Of a DNA stretch of 64,000 nucleotides, positions 35,348 to 45,346 are shown one piece after another (the first letter of the stretch is position 1; each line of letters starts with the position of its first letter). Below the pieces are notes generated by a model, which did not search any database, was not told where the DNA came from, and saw only the letters and a list, made by a program, of their open reading frames with translations. This DNA is from Zea mays (taxonomy: Eukaryota > Streptophyta > Magnoliopsida > Poales > Poaceae): assembly GCF_902167145.1 (NCBI RefSeq), contig NC_050105.1, positions 138,183,988-138,247,987 on the forward strand, read 5' to 3'. The position numbers and the translations under genes were made by a program.

Positions 35348-37011
35348 TGTCGGGGACCATAATTAGGGGTACCCTCAAGGCTCCTAATCTCAGCTGGTAA
35401 CCCCCATCAGCACAAAGCTGCAAAGGCCTGATGGGTACAATTAAGTCAGGGCGCGGTCCACTCAAGGGACACAATCTCGCCTCGCCCGAGCCCAGCCTCG
35501 GGCAAGGGCAGTCGACCCCGGAGGATTCACGTCTCGCCCAAGGGCCCCCTCAGGCAACGGACACACCTTCGGCTTGCCCGAGGCCCAGTCTTCGCCAAGA
35601 AGCAACCTTGGCCCGATCGCTACGCCGACCGACCGTTTCGCAGGAGCATTTAATGCAAAGGTGGCCTGACACCTTTATCCTGACGCGCGCCCTTCAGTCA
35701 ACAGAGCCGAAGTGACCGAAGTCACTTCGCCGCTCCACTGACCGGCCTGACAAAAGGACAGCGCCGCCTGCGCCGCTCTGACTGCTGCGCCACTCGGCAG
35801 AGTGAGGCTGACAGCAGCCAAGTCTGGCCTCGAGCGTCATAGGAAGCACCGCCTCGCCCGACCCAGGGCTCGGACTCGGGCTCACACCCGGAAGACGACG
35901 AACTCCGCTTCGCCCGACCCCAGGGCTCGGACTCGGGCTCAGCCCCGGAAGACGACGAACTTCGCCTCGCCCGACCCAGGGCTCAGACTCGGGCTCAGCC
36001 CCGGAAGACGACGAACTCCGCCTCGCCCGACCCAGGGCTCGGACTCGGGCTTAGCCCCGGAAGACGACGAACTCCGCCTCGCCCGACCCCAGGGCTCGGA
36101 CTCGGGCTCAGCCCCGGAAGACGACGAACTCCGCCTCGCCCGACCCAGGGCTCGGACTCGGGCTCAGCCCCGGAAGACGACGAACTCCGCCTCGCCCGAC
36201 CCAGGGCTCGGACTCGGGCTCAGCCCTGGCTTCAGCCGACGGTCTCCACCTCGCCCGACCCAGGGGCTCGGACTCGACCTCGGCCTCGGATGACAGACTC
36301 GACCTCGACCTCGGAGGAGCCTCCGCCTCGCCCAACCCAGGGCTCGGACCGACCACGTCACAGGAGGGGCCATCATTACCCTACCTGGCTCTGGCTACGG
36401 GGAACAAGACCAGCGTCCCATCTGGTTCGCCCCGGTAAACAAGTAATGATGGCGCCCCACATGCTCATGACGACAGCGACTCTCAGCCCCCTTACGGAAG
36501 CAAGGAGACGTCAGCAAGGACTCGACAGCCCCGACAGCTGTCCTTCCGCCAGGCTCCAGCGCTCCTCCGACGGCCACGACACCACATGAACCGGGTGCCA
36601 AAACCTCTCCGGCTGCCACGATGGCATGTACTTAGGGCACTAGCTCTCCTCCGCTAGACACGTTAGCACACTGCTACACCCCCCATTGTACACCTGGATC
36701 CTTTCCTTACGCCTATAAAAGGAAGGTCCAGGGCCCTCTTACAGAAGGTGGGTCGCACGGGGGAAGGACGGGACGACGCACATAAGTCTCTCGCTCTCTC
36801 TCACGCGGACGCTTGTAACCCCCTACTGCAAGCGCATCCGACCTGGGCGCGGGACAAACACGAAGGCCGCGGGTTTCCCCTTTTACGCCTGTCTCCCTCC
36901 AGCTTCTCTTCCCCCCTTCGCGCTCCATCTCGCGCCGACCCATCTGGGCTGGGGCACGCGACGACAATTTACTCGTCGGTCCAGGGACCCCCCGGGTTCG
37001 AAACGCCGACA
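35348..37011 (+). repeat. 3' LTR of the Huck-like element
   Basis: It is 1664 bp, 50 bp longer than the 5' LTR. One extra minisatellite unit (about +56) and the loss of about 6 bp near 36384 (cctagctgg against ctgg) account for this. It ends CGCCGACA before the target duplication aaaat. Confidence 0.95.
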
Positions 37012-37590
37012 AAAATGTTTTTAAGATTTTATATTATAATTTAGAGAGCAAATTCACATTTATGCCTAGGCTTGTTGGCCCGGCGAGCTGGCTCGCGAGC
37101 CAGGAGCGATCCGCCTTTTCAAGCTCGTCAGATGGGAGAGCCGAGACGAGCTCGGTTCGACTCGTTTCCACATCTAGTTTTGATTCCCACTGGCTACGTA
37201 GAACACAATTTTTGGCTCCCCTAATTAAAATAATTATTTTTTCTGTTTTAAAACCTATTTTATGTTTGTCGGAAAAGATTTTCACTGGCGGTTTTATTAT
37301 CTCGATCGCCAGTGCAAATAGATTCAGAACCATCTCTATAGAGCTTATTTGTACTAGTGGATGGAGAGGCTCCATTCTAGAGAGCGATCGTTCGAGGGAT
37401 TTTGGAGAGTCGGATGGTTCAACACTTAAACATAATTTTTAAGCCATTCTATGCTACTGGGAACTAATTCAAACAACAACAAATTGGAAGCGAAGGGGTT
37501 CTGTCCCACCATACCCCGAAACCAGGTTCATGACTCCTGATGGATAATAATATCATAAATTTGAGAATATTGTAGTATTCTAAATAATAA
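37012..37590. other. Intergenic DNA between two retrotransposons
   Basis: No gene was recognised. A short pair, cactggcgg and cgccagtg (37282-37313), resembles words found in CACTA ends, but no element could be bounded. Confidence 0.45.
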
Positions 37591-37779
37591 GGTGTTTGGT
37601 TGAACTTTGTAAAACACTATTTTGAATACCTCAGTATAGTTAAAACTGCACTATGTTTAGAGTATTGATGATGCAGTTTAGATCAAAGTTTTCTAAACTA
37701 TGGTATTATTGTCACATGCAAGTATATACCATGGTATTCTAAAATCATAGCATCCAAAAACATTCTAGCAAACAGGGCC
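37591..37779. mobile_element. Possible Tourist (PIF/Harbinger) MITE
   Basis: The right end reads inward as ggccctgtttgctag and the left as ggtgtttggttgaac, resembling the ggccctgtttggtt end common in grass Tourist elements. TAA occurs on both sides (37588-37590 and 37780-37782), the usual 3-bp target. The ends match only in part. Confidence 0.45.
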
Positions 37780-37782
37780 TAA

Positions 37783-38824
37783 GTAGTTGGATGCAGGGTT
37801 TTAGACTCAGATAGCAAAAAGTTCCTGGCCCGAACAAAATGGATGAATCTTGAAAAATTTTAGACTAGTATTTATTTGTGTCGACTACTGAAATTATTCC
37901 TATCTAGCTAATGTTTAGTTAAATTGTAGCAAAAAATGTTGTAGAGACATGAAGAGAAAATCAAGGAATATAGTTTGATAATTTTCACTACTATATAAAA
38001 TGAAAAACTTTTGTTTTTTAACTCTATACTAGATTGAATTTCAAATTGGAGCAAAATTCATGATTGTTGGTACAATGTTGTATTGGACCTCACTAAGATG
38101 GATGGCTTTTGCTGAAATTCAATTCTTCTAAACCAAATCCTACAACCCTGTTTAGATGTTGATTCTAGGTTTCTCTGGTTTCAAGCACATACAAATTGTA
38201 AAACTATTAAGGATCAAGAATACACAATAGAGGTAATAAGAGTAGTTATTGCATTGATGAGAGCATCTAATAGTATGTTACCTAGTAGACTTAACTTTTT
38301 TTTAAAAGCACCTTACTATTCAATCCATGCACCTATGCATATGCACAACAAAGGGTGCAAGTACTTCATCAATATATTGGACAAATTGTTTCATAAATAG
38401 ATATATACGTGCAGAGAATTATGTCAACAACATGAGAACAATAGATTTTATCAACACATACATGAGCATACAAAGAGATGGCATTGAACATTATAATAGC
38501 CACAGACATCTAAAAAGGCCAGATAATTAAGTAATACATCGAAAATAGTAATATTATTAGAGTCGAATAGATTAGATAGTGCTATTTATCATTTTTCATT
38601 GAATTATTTGTCACCGGGTTTCGGTGAAGTTGATTATGAAACTATTTTTGACAAATCTAGCTAGTGCCCATATAAATTTCATGTTGTTTGGCTTCTGTCG
38701 CTAAATATAGTAACAAGCTGCAAATTTGACACAAAGGAATATAATAATTGGCTGCAGTTTTAAGAACTCTGTAGACTTAAAGAACGAAAATATCAATCAA
38801 CGATTCATCATGGAAGAAAGGAAG
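37783..38824. other. AT-rich intergenic DNA, nothing recognised
   Basis: No gene was recognised. The last five bases, ggaag (38820-38824), are the left target duplication of the next element. Confidence 0.55.
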
Positions 38825-39400
38825 TGTTGAGGACTTGTTCTCAAATGCTATGAGTTAAGAACAAGGCAACACAGAGAATGTTAAATGATAAAGTCCTTCG
38901 TCCTTTGAAGCATTATTTCCCTTAGGATATAACGATCTTCAGACGAAGGTCATGAAGGACGAACCTTCATCATCACAGTATACGTTAATGAAAGACGAAG
39001 CATGTGAAACATAAAAGATAGCATGAATAATCATATAACATCATCCATTTAACTTTATTATATCATCATAGAGAAATAGAGACAATATCGGATTATAAAT
39101 GTACCTTCGGCTTGGAAGGAGAAGAAAATACAAGTGTGACGCAGAAGCAAATGCCAAGTCAACGTGAACAGTACGGGGGTACTGTTCACCTATTTATAGG
39201 CACGGGGTACAACCCATACAAAATTACATACATGCCCTTTACATTTGGTGATAATTCTATAGCACTCTATCGAGGTCTAAATGACCTTTTCATCTTTAAG
39301 TCGATTCCCTTTTCTGCGAACATGCCGAAGCTTTCCTGCTCACACATTATAAAGCCGCTTCTCCCTTGAAGACCTTCGGCGACGAAGCATAGACCCAACA
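38825..39400 (-). repeat. 3' LTR of the Tat-clade element
   Basis: It is read on the minus strand from 39400 (TGTTGGGTC) to 38825 (CTCAACA). The polypurine tract lies just outside it at 39401-39412 on the minus strand. It matches 59498-60073 except for four transitions by eye. Confidence 0.95.
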
Positions 39401-39833
39401 GTAGCCCCTTTCGCGGTGCTAGATCGTTTTTCGTAACGAGCTTGATCCGTGAAAAAAGTCTCTTAAGCTTCGGGGAGCCGAAGGTCCAAAAAACACCTTC
39501 CCTGAGCTCGTTGCCGAGAAACGATTTAATTTCCCAGCACGTAGCGGTCCCACCTTGCAGAGTTTACTGTTTGTCCCTGCGGTCCACTGCGCAGCGGGCG
39601 CAAGCGGGTGTGCGCCTGGTGTAAAAACTCTGGCGCTTCGCCTTCTTACCTGCAGCACTATATAAACAGACGAGTAGGTGTGAAGTTACCACAGCATTCA
39701 TTGCTATTTGCACTGTTTTCCTGCCAAAATTTTTAACCATCACCGAAGCTTGTCTGTTAGAACCGAACGAAGCTCCAGTTTGAAACCTGCTTCGGAGGAA
39801 GAAAATTTTAAAGTTTCACAAGTTCATAATTGA
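39401..39833 (+). promoter_or_regulatory. Promoter and leader of the antisense gene
   Basis: TATATAAA at 39659-39666 lies 168 bp before the antisense gene's ATG at 39834, so transcription would start near 39690 and leave a leader of about 140 nt. The stretch lies outside the LTR, so the gene need not depend on LTR promoter activity. The minus-strand polypurine tract of the element occupies 39401-39412. Confidence 0.6.
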
Positions 39834-42743
39834 ATGGCCAGAGTCCGCTCTACCGCCAGGGTTGAGCGCGAGGGAGAAGAAACTGAAGCTTCGGAGACTC
39901 TCCCCATCTCCGAAGCCATGCAACGATCGGGTCTAGTGACTTCGGGAAAGATCCCTCATGATGATACAGAACAAGCAAAACAAGCAATCGCTGAAGCAGA
40001 GGAAGAAGATATTGAGGAAACTGATTCCGAAGATGATTATCGCATTGCCATGCCAAGCAAGCCGAGCCACTTGGACTTCGGAAAATCTACTGTTTCGAAG
40101 ACTGATCTATCCAAGATGGTAAAAGCGGGCTTTTTTACTGAAAATCAGAAGAAGTTGTTGCGCTTCGGCGGAGAAGAGACTACCCCGAAGCCAGAGAAGG
40201 ATGAGATTGTTATTTTTAAAAGTTTTCTAAAGGCTGGATTAAGGTTCCCCCTACATGGGATTATTGGAGAGGTACTGAAGAGGTTCGGTATCTATTTTCA
40301 TCAGCTGACCCCTAACGCTATCGTTAGGCTTATTGTTTATATCTGGGCACTCCGAAGCCAAGCAGTGGAACCATTTGCGGACAGCTTCTGCCGGGTTCAC
40401 GAGCTGCATTATCAAACAAAGGCTAGAAAAGATGGATTGCACGATAATTTTGGTTGCTATAACTTTGCCTATCGGAAAACTACCAAGTTCCTTGTAATTA
40501 GTTACCGAAGCAAGTGGGCAGCAGGCTGGAAATCAGAGTGGTTCTATGTCAAGGTTGATGATGACAAGGAAAAGCTTGTACAAAGCCCGCTGGAATTAAT
40601 CTTCGGAGAAACCCGACCTCGCTGCAATATGACACCCGAAGGTCCAACACAACAAGCAATGAGTGAATTCAGAATTATTGCAGAGCATATTAGCACAAGG
40701 GACCTGGTTCAAGAGTTTTTAGCATTCAAAGTTTTTCCCAGTTTGAGAGAATGGGAAATGCCGAAGCTACAGGGGGAAAAGAAAGAAGGTGAACTCGTAC
40801 GTTTACCTTACTATTTCAAGTTTAAAAAGTACTTTAAAGCACCTTGCCAAGAGTGGCTAGATACGATTGAAGCAATGTGTAATGAAATACTTGGCAATTA
40901 TTCCAAAAAAGAAGATCAATTGATGACCGCAGCCTTCGGCACTCGTCCGAAACGAAGGCTAAATCGAGTGTTGGACGCCTTGGGTTTCGAATACCCAGAC
41001 TACGAAAATCTGAACAAAGGTGTCGGAGGCCAAAAAAGGAAAAGGGTAACTGAAGCCTTAGATGAAGGTGAAAAAGAGCCAGTAACGAAGAAAGTTCCGA
41101 AGAAAAGGAAAGCTTCTTCTCCGAAGCAACAAATATCCGAAGCAGAAGAAACTCCCGCATCACCTTCTGCTGCTGTTGTTGAGGAAATTCTGAAGGTAAT
41201 GACTGAATCCTTACCTGCGAAGCTAAGTCCACTGGGTCCTCAACTGACAAAGTTTTTTCAGAAGGACAAGGAGTCCGAGAAATCGAAGAAAACAATCAAG
41301 GCAAGGAAACAAAGAATCATTACCGTGACAGAGGTAATTGACAAAACGCCGCCAAGAGCTTCGGCCCAAAAAACACGAGCAGCTGCAGAGGGGGCAGATA
41401 TTGAAATTGCACCTTCGGAGGCCGCAGCCGCCGAAGTTACCTCAGCTGAAGATTTGAATTTAGAGAGCACAATTGAACATATTGACCAAATGCTGCTAGA
41501 CATGGCTGCAGAAGAAGCTGCCACTGCTGCCGAAGAGACTGTGACCGCAGCATCAAAGAAAGGAAAAGAAATTGCTGATGAAGCTTCAGAAAACGAAGCC
41601 TTCGCGTTCCAAAACTTAGTTGGAGAACATCTAACAAAAGCTGAAATAGAAGAGCTTAAAGAGTATGCCCAATCCTGTGGATACAAACCTGGGGCACTCC
41701 TCTTCGGAGGCGTTGATGACGAGAAATTAGAGTGCATTCGGGACCAAACAGGGGCCAAAGTTATCAGTACTCTGTCCAAGAGTATTGGATTCCCGAAGCT
41801 AGAAACAGACATCAGCCGCTACCGACGACAACATGTCGTTGGTAGTTTATTTTACTCCAACTTCAAGGTGAATGACTTGTCTCTTAACCTTTATTGCTTC
41901 TAATAAAAACATGTCTGACGAAGGTTGTGTTTGTGTAGAGTATGTTATTGAGCAAAGCCTTGCAAATGCAGCAAGATCTTGAAGATAAAAAGCATGAAGT
42001 TATAATTGGAAATTTGGAAAACAAAATAAAGGAGCAATCAGATGCTTTTGAGAAAAAGAACTTTGAGCTCCAGGCAGCCGAAGGTTTACTGGCGGAAGCT
42101 GAAGCAAAAATATCAGAACTGAACACAAAGCTTCTCCGCCAGTCTGAGCAGTTCGAACGGGAAAAACAAGATCTCAATGCAAAACTTGAAGCCGAAGCTC
42201 AGCAAAATTCGGATTTGAGAAAACTACTGACAAATCTTCAAGAAAAATGCCTGGAATTTAGCAACAAGTGCATTCAACGACTAAGAAAGATTTTTTACTC
42301 GGTTGGAGCCAGTAGTGGAAAATTTACCCCCTCAGCTGAAGATCTGCCAAAAACCTTCGAACATATTGAGGGGGAGATTGACGAGCTCGACGAAGTCATA
42401 GCTGGGCATGGTGACTTCTGTGCCTGGGTGGCTTCTCGAGGCACTGCTGCGGCTTTCCTGAAGGCTGGCTGCGAGCATGGAAGGATTGTGAATAGGCCAA
42501 ATTTCACTTTGTCGCCATCAATCCTGGACGACATTCCTGATCTTGCCCGAAGTATCTCGAATAGATTCATAAAAATGATATGGACAAAAGGTGGGCGAGA
42601 AAAGGCAGGAGACGAAGCTCGTAGCCACCTTGAACCAGTAAGAAACCATACCTTGTGCTTACCTTTTCTTGTAAGCTCGATTTTGACTTACAACGATCTT
42701 ATTCATGTAGGATGACGAAGCCGAAGCTGATGATCAAAAATAA
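39834..42743 (+). CDS. Antisense accessory gene of the Tat element (gypsy-type transposon protein family), three exons
   Basis: It runs opposite to the element's pol. Exons 39834-41867, 41939-42637 and 42711-42743 are joined by introns of 71 and 73 bp. Both are GT...TAG and phase 0, and the product is 921 residues. Residues 1-9 read MARVRSTAR. Acidic stretches follow. Residues about 125-245 match the plant 'putative gypsy type transposon' domain (Transposase_28 type: LRFPLHGII, LTPNAIVRL, GWKSEWFYVK). Basic clusters KRKR (401-404) and KKVPKKRK (419-426) look like nuclear localisation signals. Exon 2 starts with a coiled coil (about 685-775). The C-terminus is acidic (DDEAEADD). Antisense extra ORFs are known in Tat-clade elements, but function is unknown. 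The frame is intact; splicing is predicted, not shown. Confidence 0.8.
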
Positions 42744-43647
42744 CGCCGAAGCCGAAGCTCCTTGGAGATTTAGATAGTAGACTGCAGACAGTACTTGAAA
42801 AACTTTTGAGATAACTTTTGTAAATGTAAACAAAAACTTGTTTTTAATGTATGCTGTTCATACCTTGTAATATATCCTTAACCTTTCACTGATGTATGAG
42901 AAATGCTTTGATGTGGACAAAATTTCCTTTTTTGAGCCGAAGGCGAAAAAACACCTTCCCTTCTTTTCGTACGCAACGAAGCATAGAAAACAACATTTTT
43001 CTTTTTCCCGAAGCTCTCCTTCATAGAAAACAACATTTTCCCTTCTTCTTTGTGCACGAAGCTCTTTTTTTCCTTTCTTTTTTCTCTTCTTGCCGAAGCA
43101 ACCATTTTATGCGATGAAGATGATTATCCTACATATGCCTAGATGAATGTTTATGAATGCAAATGCTATGATGTAATGTGATGTGCAAATGAATGGCCAA
43201 ACACGTATCCGAAGCCATATTCATAGCCATTATTTTCTTAAAAACAATCACACCTCAGCTCTGCATTCCCTTAGGAACGACTTTGGAGCTTCTTCGCCTT
43301 TACTTTTGGCGGAATCAGCGTTGACTTTTCGCTGTAAGCTCTGCATTCCCTTAGGAACGTCTTTGGAGCTTCTTCGCCTTTACTTTTGGCGGAATCAGCG
43401 TTGACTTTTCGCTGTAAGCTCTGCATTCCCTTAGGAACGTCTTTGGAGCTTCGTTTTTTCTTTTTGGCACTCGATGGTGCAGTCTCAGCTTTTACATTTA
43501 CATTCTTTGGGGGATTTTGCTCTTATAGAACTAAAAAAGAAAATTACACGTGATGGCCCCATTAAAAACCTTTCTCCCCCTTCGGAAAGGAAAAGGGTGC
43601 CATGAAAGAAGAAATAAAAAATAAAAAATATGAAAAATTACATCGAA
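42744..43647. other. Non-coding spacer between antisense gene and integrase
   Basis: No gene is present. catagaaaacaacattt occurs twice (about 42982 and 43022) within ttccc-rich DNA. An 80-bp tandem repeat occupies 43259-43452. The two genes converge here, so both 3' ends probably lie in this spacer. Confidence 0.6.
43259..43452. repeat. 80-bp tandem repeat, 2.4 copies
   Basis: The copies at 43259-43338 and 43339-43418 and a partial copy at 43419-43452 each begin ctctgcattcccttaggaacg. The full copies differ at one base. Confidence 0.92.
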
Positions 43648-45086
43648 TTATACATAATATCGCCGAAGCTCATCCGCATTCCAAGATCTAGGAATGTCAT
43701 TGCCGTTCATATCTTTCAATCTGTATGAACCGGGTCTTGACGAAGATGCTACTAAGAAAGGCCCGTCCCATTTCAACTGCAATTTGCCCACTGTTTCCGA
43801 GTTGGCCACCCTCCGAAGGACCAAGTGCCCTGGCTCAATATTTTTTAGCCGAACCTTTCTATCCCACCATTTAACTGTTTCAGCTTGATATTTATTGATA
43901 TTCTCCACGGCTTGCAGTCTGATCCCTTCTAAAGCATCTTTTTCTATAGAATAAGCAGCTTCGGAATCTGATTCTGCCGAAGCTACTATCCTTATTGATC
44001 CGGTTTTAGCTTCCTCTGGAGTTATTGCTTCGTCACCGAATAACAACTTGAATGGAGTGAAGCCTGTAGACCTTGATGTTGTCGTGTTGTGGCTCCACAC
44101 CACTTTGATTAACTGATCTGGCCATTTTCCTCTGGGTTGATTGAAGATTAACTTCATTATTCCTGTCATTATAATGCCGTTGGCTCTTTCAACGAGTCCA
44201 TTTGACTCCGGGTGCCTAACTGATGCAAAATGGATCTTCGTACCAATTTGGTCACAGAAATCCCTGAAAGCTTCGGAGTCAAACTGTGTTCCATTGTCCA
44301 CAGTGATAGCCTTTGGCACCCCGAAACGACAAACAATATTTTGCCAGAAAAACTTTTGGACGGTAGCCGAAGTTATTGTGGCTAAAGGCTTCGCCTCAAT
44401 CCATTTAGAAAAATACTCCACAGCTACTACAACATACCTCAGGTTCCCTTGGGCCGGTGGTAACGGACCTAACAAGTCAAGGCCCCACCTTTGCAATGGC
44501 CAAGTGGGTTGTATGAGCTGTGTTAAGGACGAAGGTTGTTTTTGATCTTTTGCACATTTCTGACAACCTTCGCACTTTTGAACCAATTCTGCTGCATCCG
44601 AAGCTGCCTTCGGCCAGTAAAACCCTTGACGGAAAACTTTTCCAAGTAACGGCCTAGATCCGATGTGAGATCCACACAGGCCTGCATGTATTTCTTTCAT
44701 TAACTCTATACCTTCGGTTCTGGATAAACATTTGAGCAGCGGAGCACAAACTCCATGTTTGTACAACTCCCCTTCTATCATGACATATGGACGAGCTCTT
44801 GCCTCTATCCTCTTGTTATAAGCTTCGTCATCTGAAAGGAATTTACCCTGAAGGTAAGAGATGATCTCGGTTCTCCAATCTTCGCTAAAAACAGGAGATA
44901 TGTTAAGGACTGCTCTTTCAAGAAGTTCCACCGAAGGTGCTTTTATTGTTTCGAAGAACACATCCGAAGGTAAGGGCAGCCCCTGTGCTGCTGACTTAGC
45001 TAGCAAATCAGCATGTTCATTTTGTCCTCTAGGGATATTTTTGACAGAAAACCCTTCGAAGGAAGCTTCGACTCTTCGAACCATAT
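43648..45086 (-). pseudogene. Tat-clade pol, 3' part: end of RNase H and integrase
   Basis: This frame is the continuation of the pol frame at 56940-59454 and is separated from it only by the nested chromovirus. It holds the end of RNase H, the integrase zinc region (H...H, CEGCQKC at about 44545-44575), the catalytic core with GLDLLGPL (about 44470), VDNGTQFD (about 44285) and NGLVERANG (about 44180), and a GPFLVA/ELRRYY C-terminal region ending at 43648. No internal stop is present. Integrase would insert the element's DNA copy; the insertion now separates it from its start. Confidence 0.9.
45082..45086. other. Target duplication of the chromovirus, left copy
   Basis: catat here matches 56935-56939 on the other side of the element. 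It places the insertion inside the RNase H part of the host element's pol. Confidence 0.95.
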
Positions 45087-45087
45087 T

Positions 45088-45154
45088 GTAACGCCCCGAA
45101 TTTTTGCAGTTGAATTTTTTTTCTTTTCTTTACTCGCCAAAATTCGGGCGTTAC
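45088..45154. repeat. Imperfect inverted repeat at the LTR edge
   Basis: gtaacgccccgaatttt (45088-45104) pairs with aaaattcgggcgttac (45139-45154), with one extra C. The same pair starts the 3' LTR at 54156. Confidence 0.85.
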
Positions 45155-45346
45155 CTTTTCTTTTCTTTTTCCCCTCGCTAAACCTTGACCTTTTTCAAAG
45201 TTCTAAGCGGGATTCGGTTTGGAATTCCCGTGTAAGGAAAAACCCTAAATACTTTATGTTGTTTGATGCACCATGCCGAACCTTGCATTTCCTTTGATTG
45301 CTTTGAAAGCGCAATTGCATTCATGTAGAAAGATCGGATTTCGAAA

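Larger units (their letters stand above)
23265..37011 (+). mobile_element. Huck-like Ty3 retrotransposon (Tat clade), complete but mutated
   Basis: The element is 13,747 bp, flanked by aaaat on both sides (23260-23264 and 37012-37016). LTRs are 23265-24878 and 35348-37011, both TG...CA. The order gag, protease, RT, RNase H, integrase makes it Ty3. The chromodomain is absent and about 3.9 kb of non-coding DNA follows integrase, as in Tat-clade elements. The LTR start tgtcggggaccataattagg and the minisatellite in the LTR match my memory of maize Huck. At least eight in-frame stops and several frameshifts are present, so it is not autonomous. Confidence 0.9.

Noticed and set aside
37282..37313. 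Short inverted words cactggcgg and cgccagtg
   Set aside because: Arms of only 8-9 bp around a short spacer, no target duplication, no bounded element.
40834..41812. Minus-strand frames opposite the antisense gene
   Set aside because: They are in the pol direction but have no domain and no start; the plus-strand protein carries the recognisable domain.
43259..43452. CRISPR-like array
   Set aside because: Direct tandem repeat without variable spacers in a plant retrotransposon.
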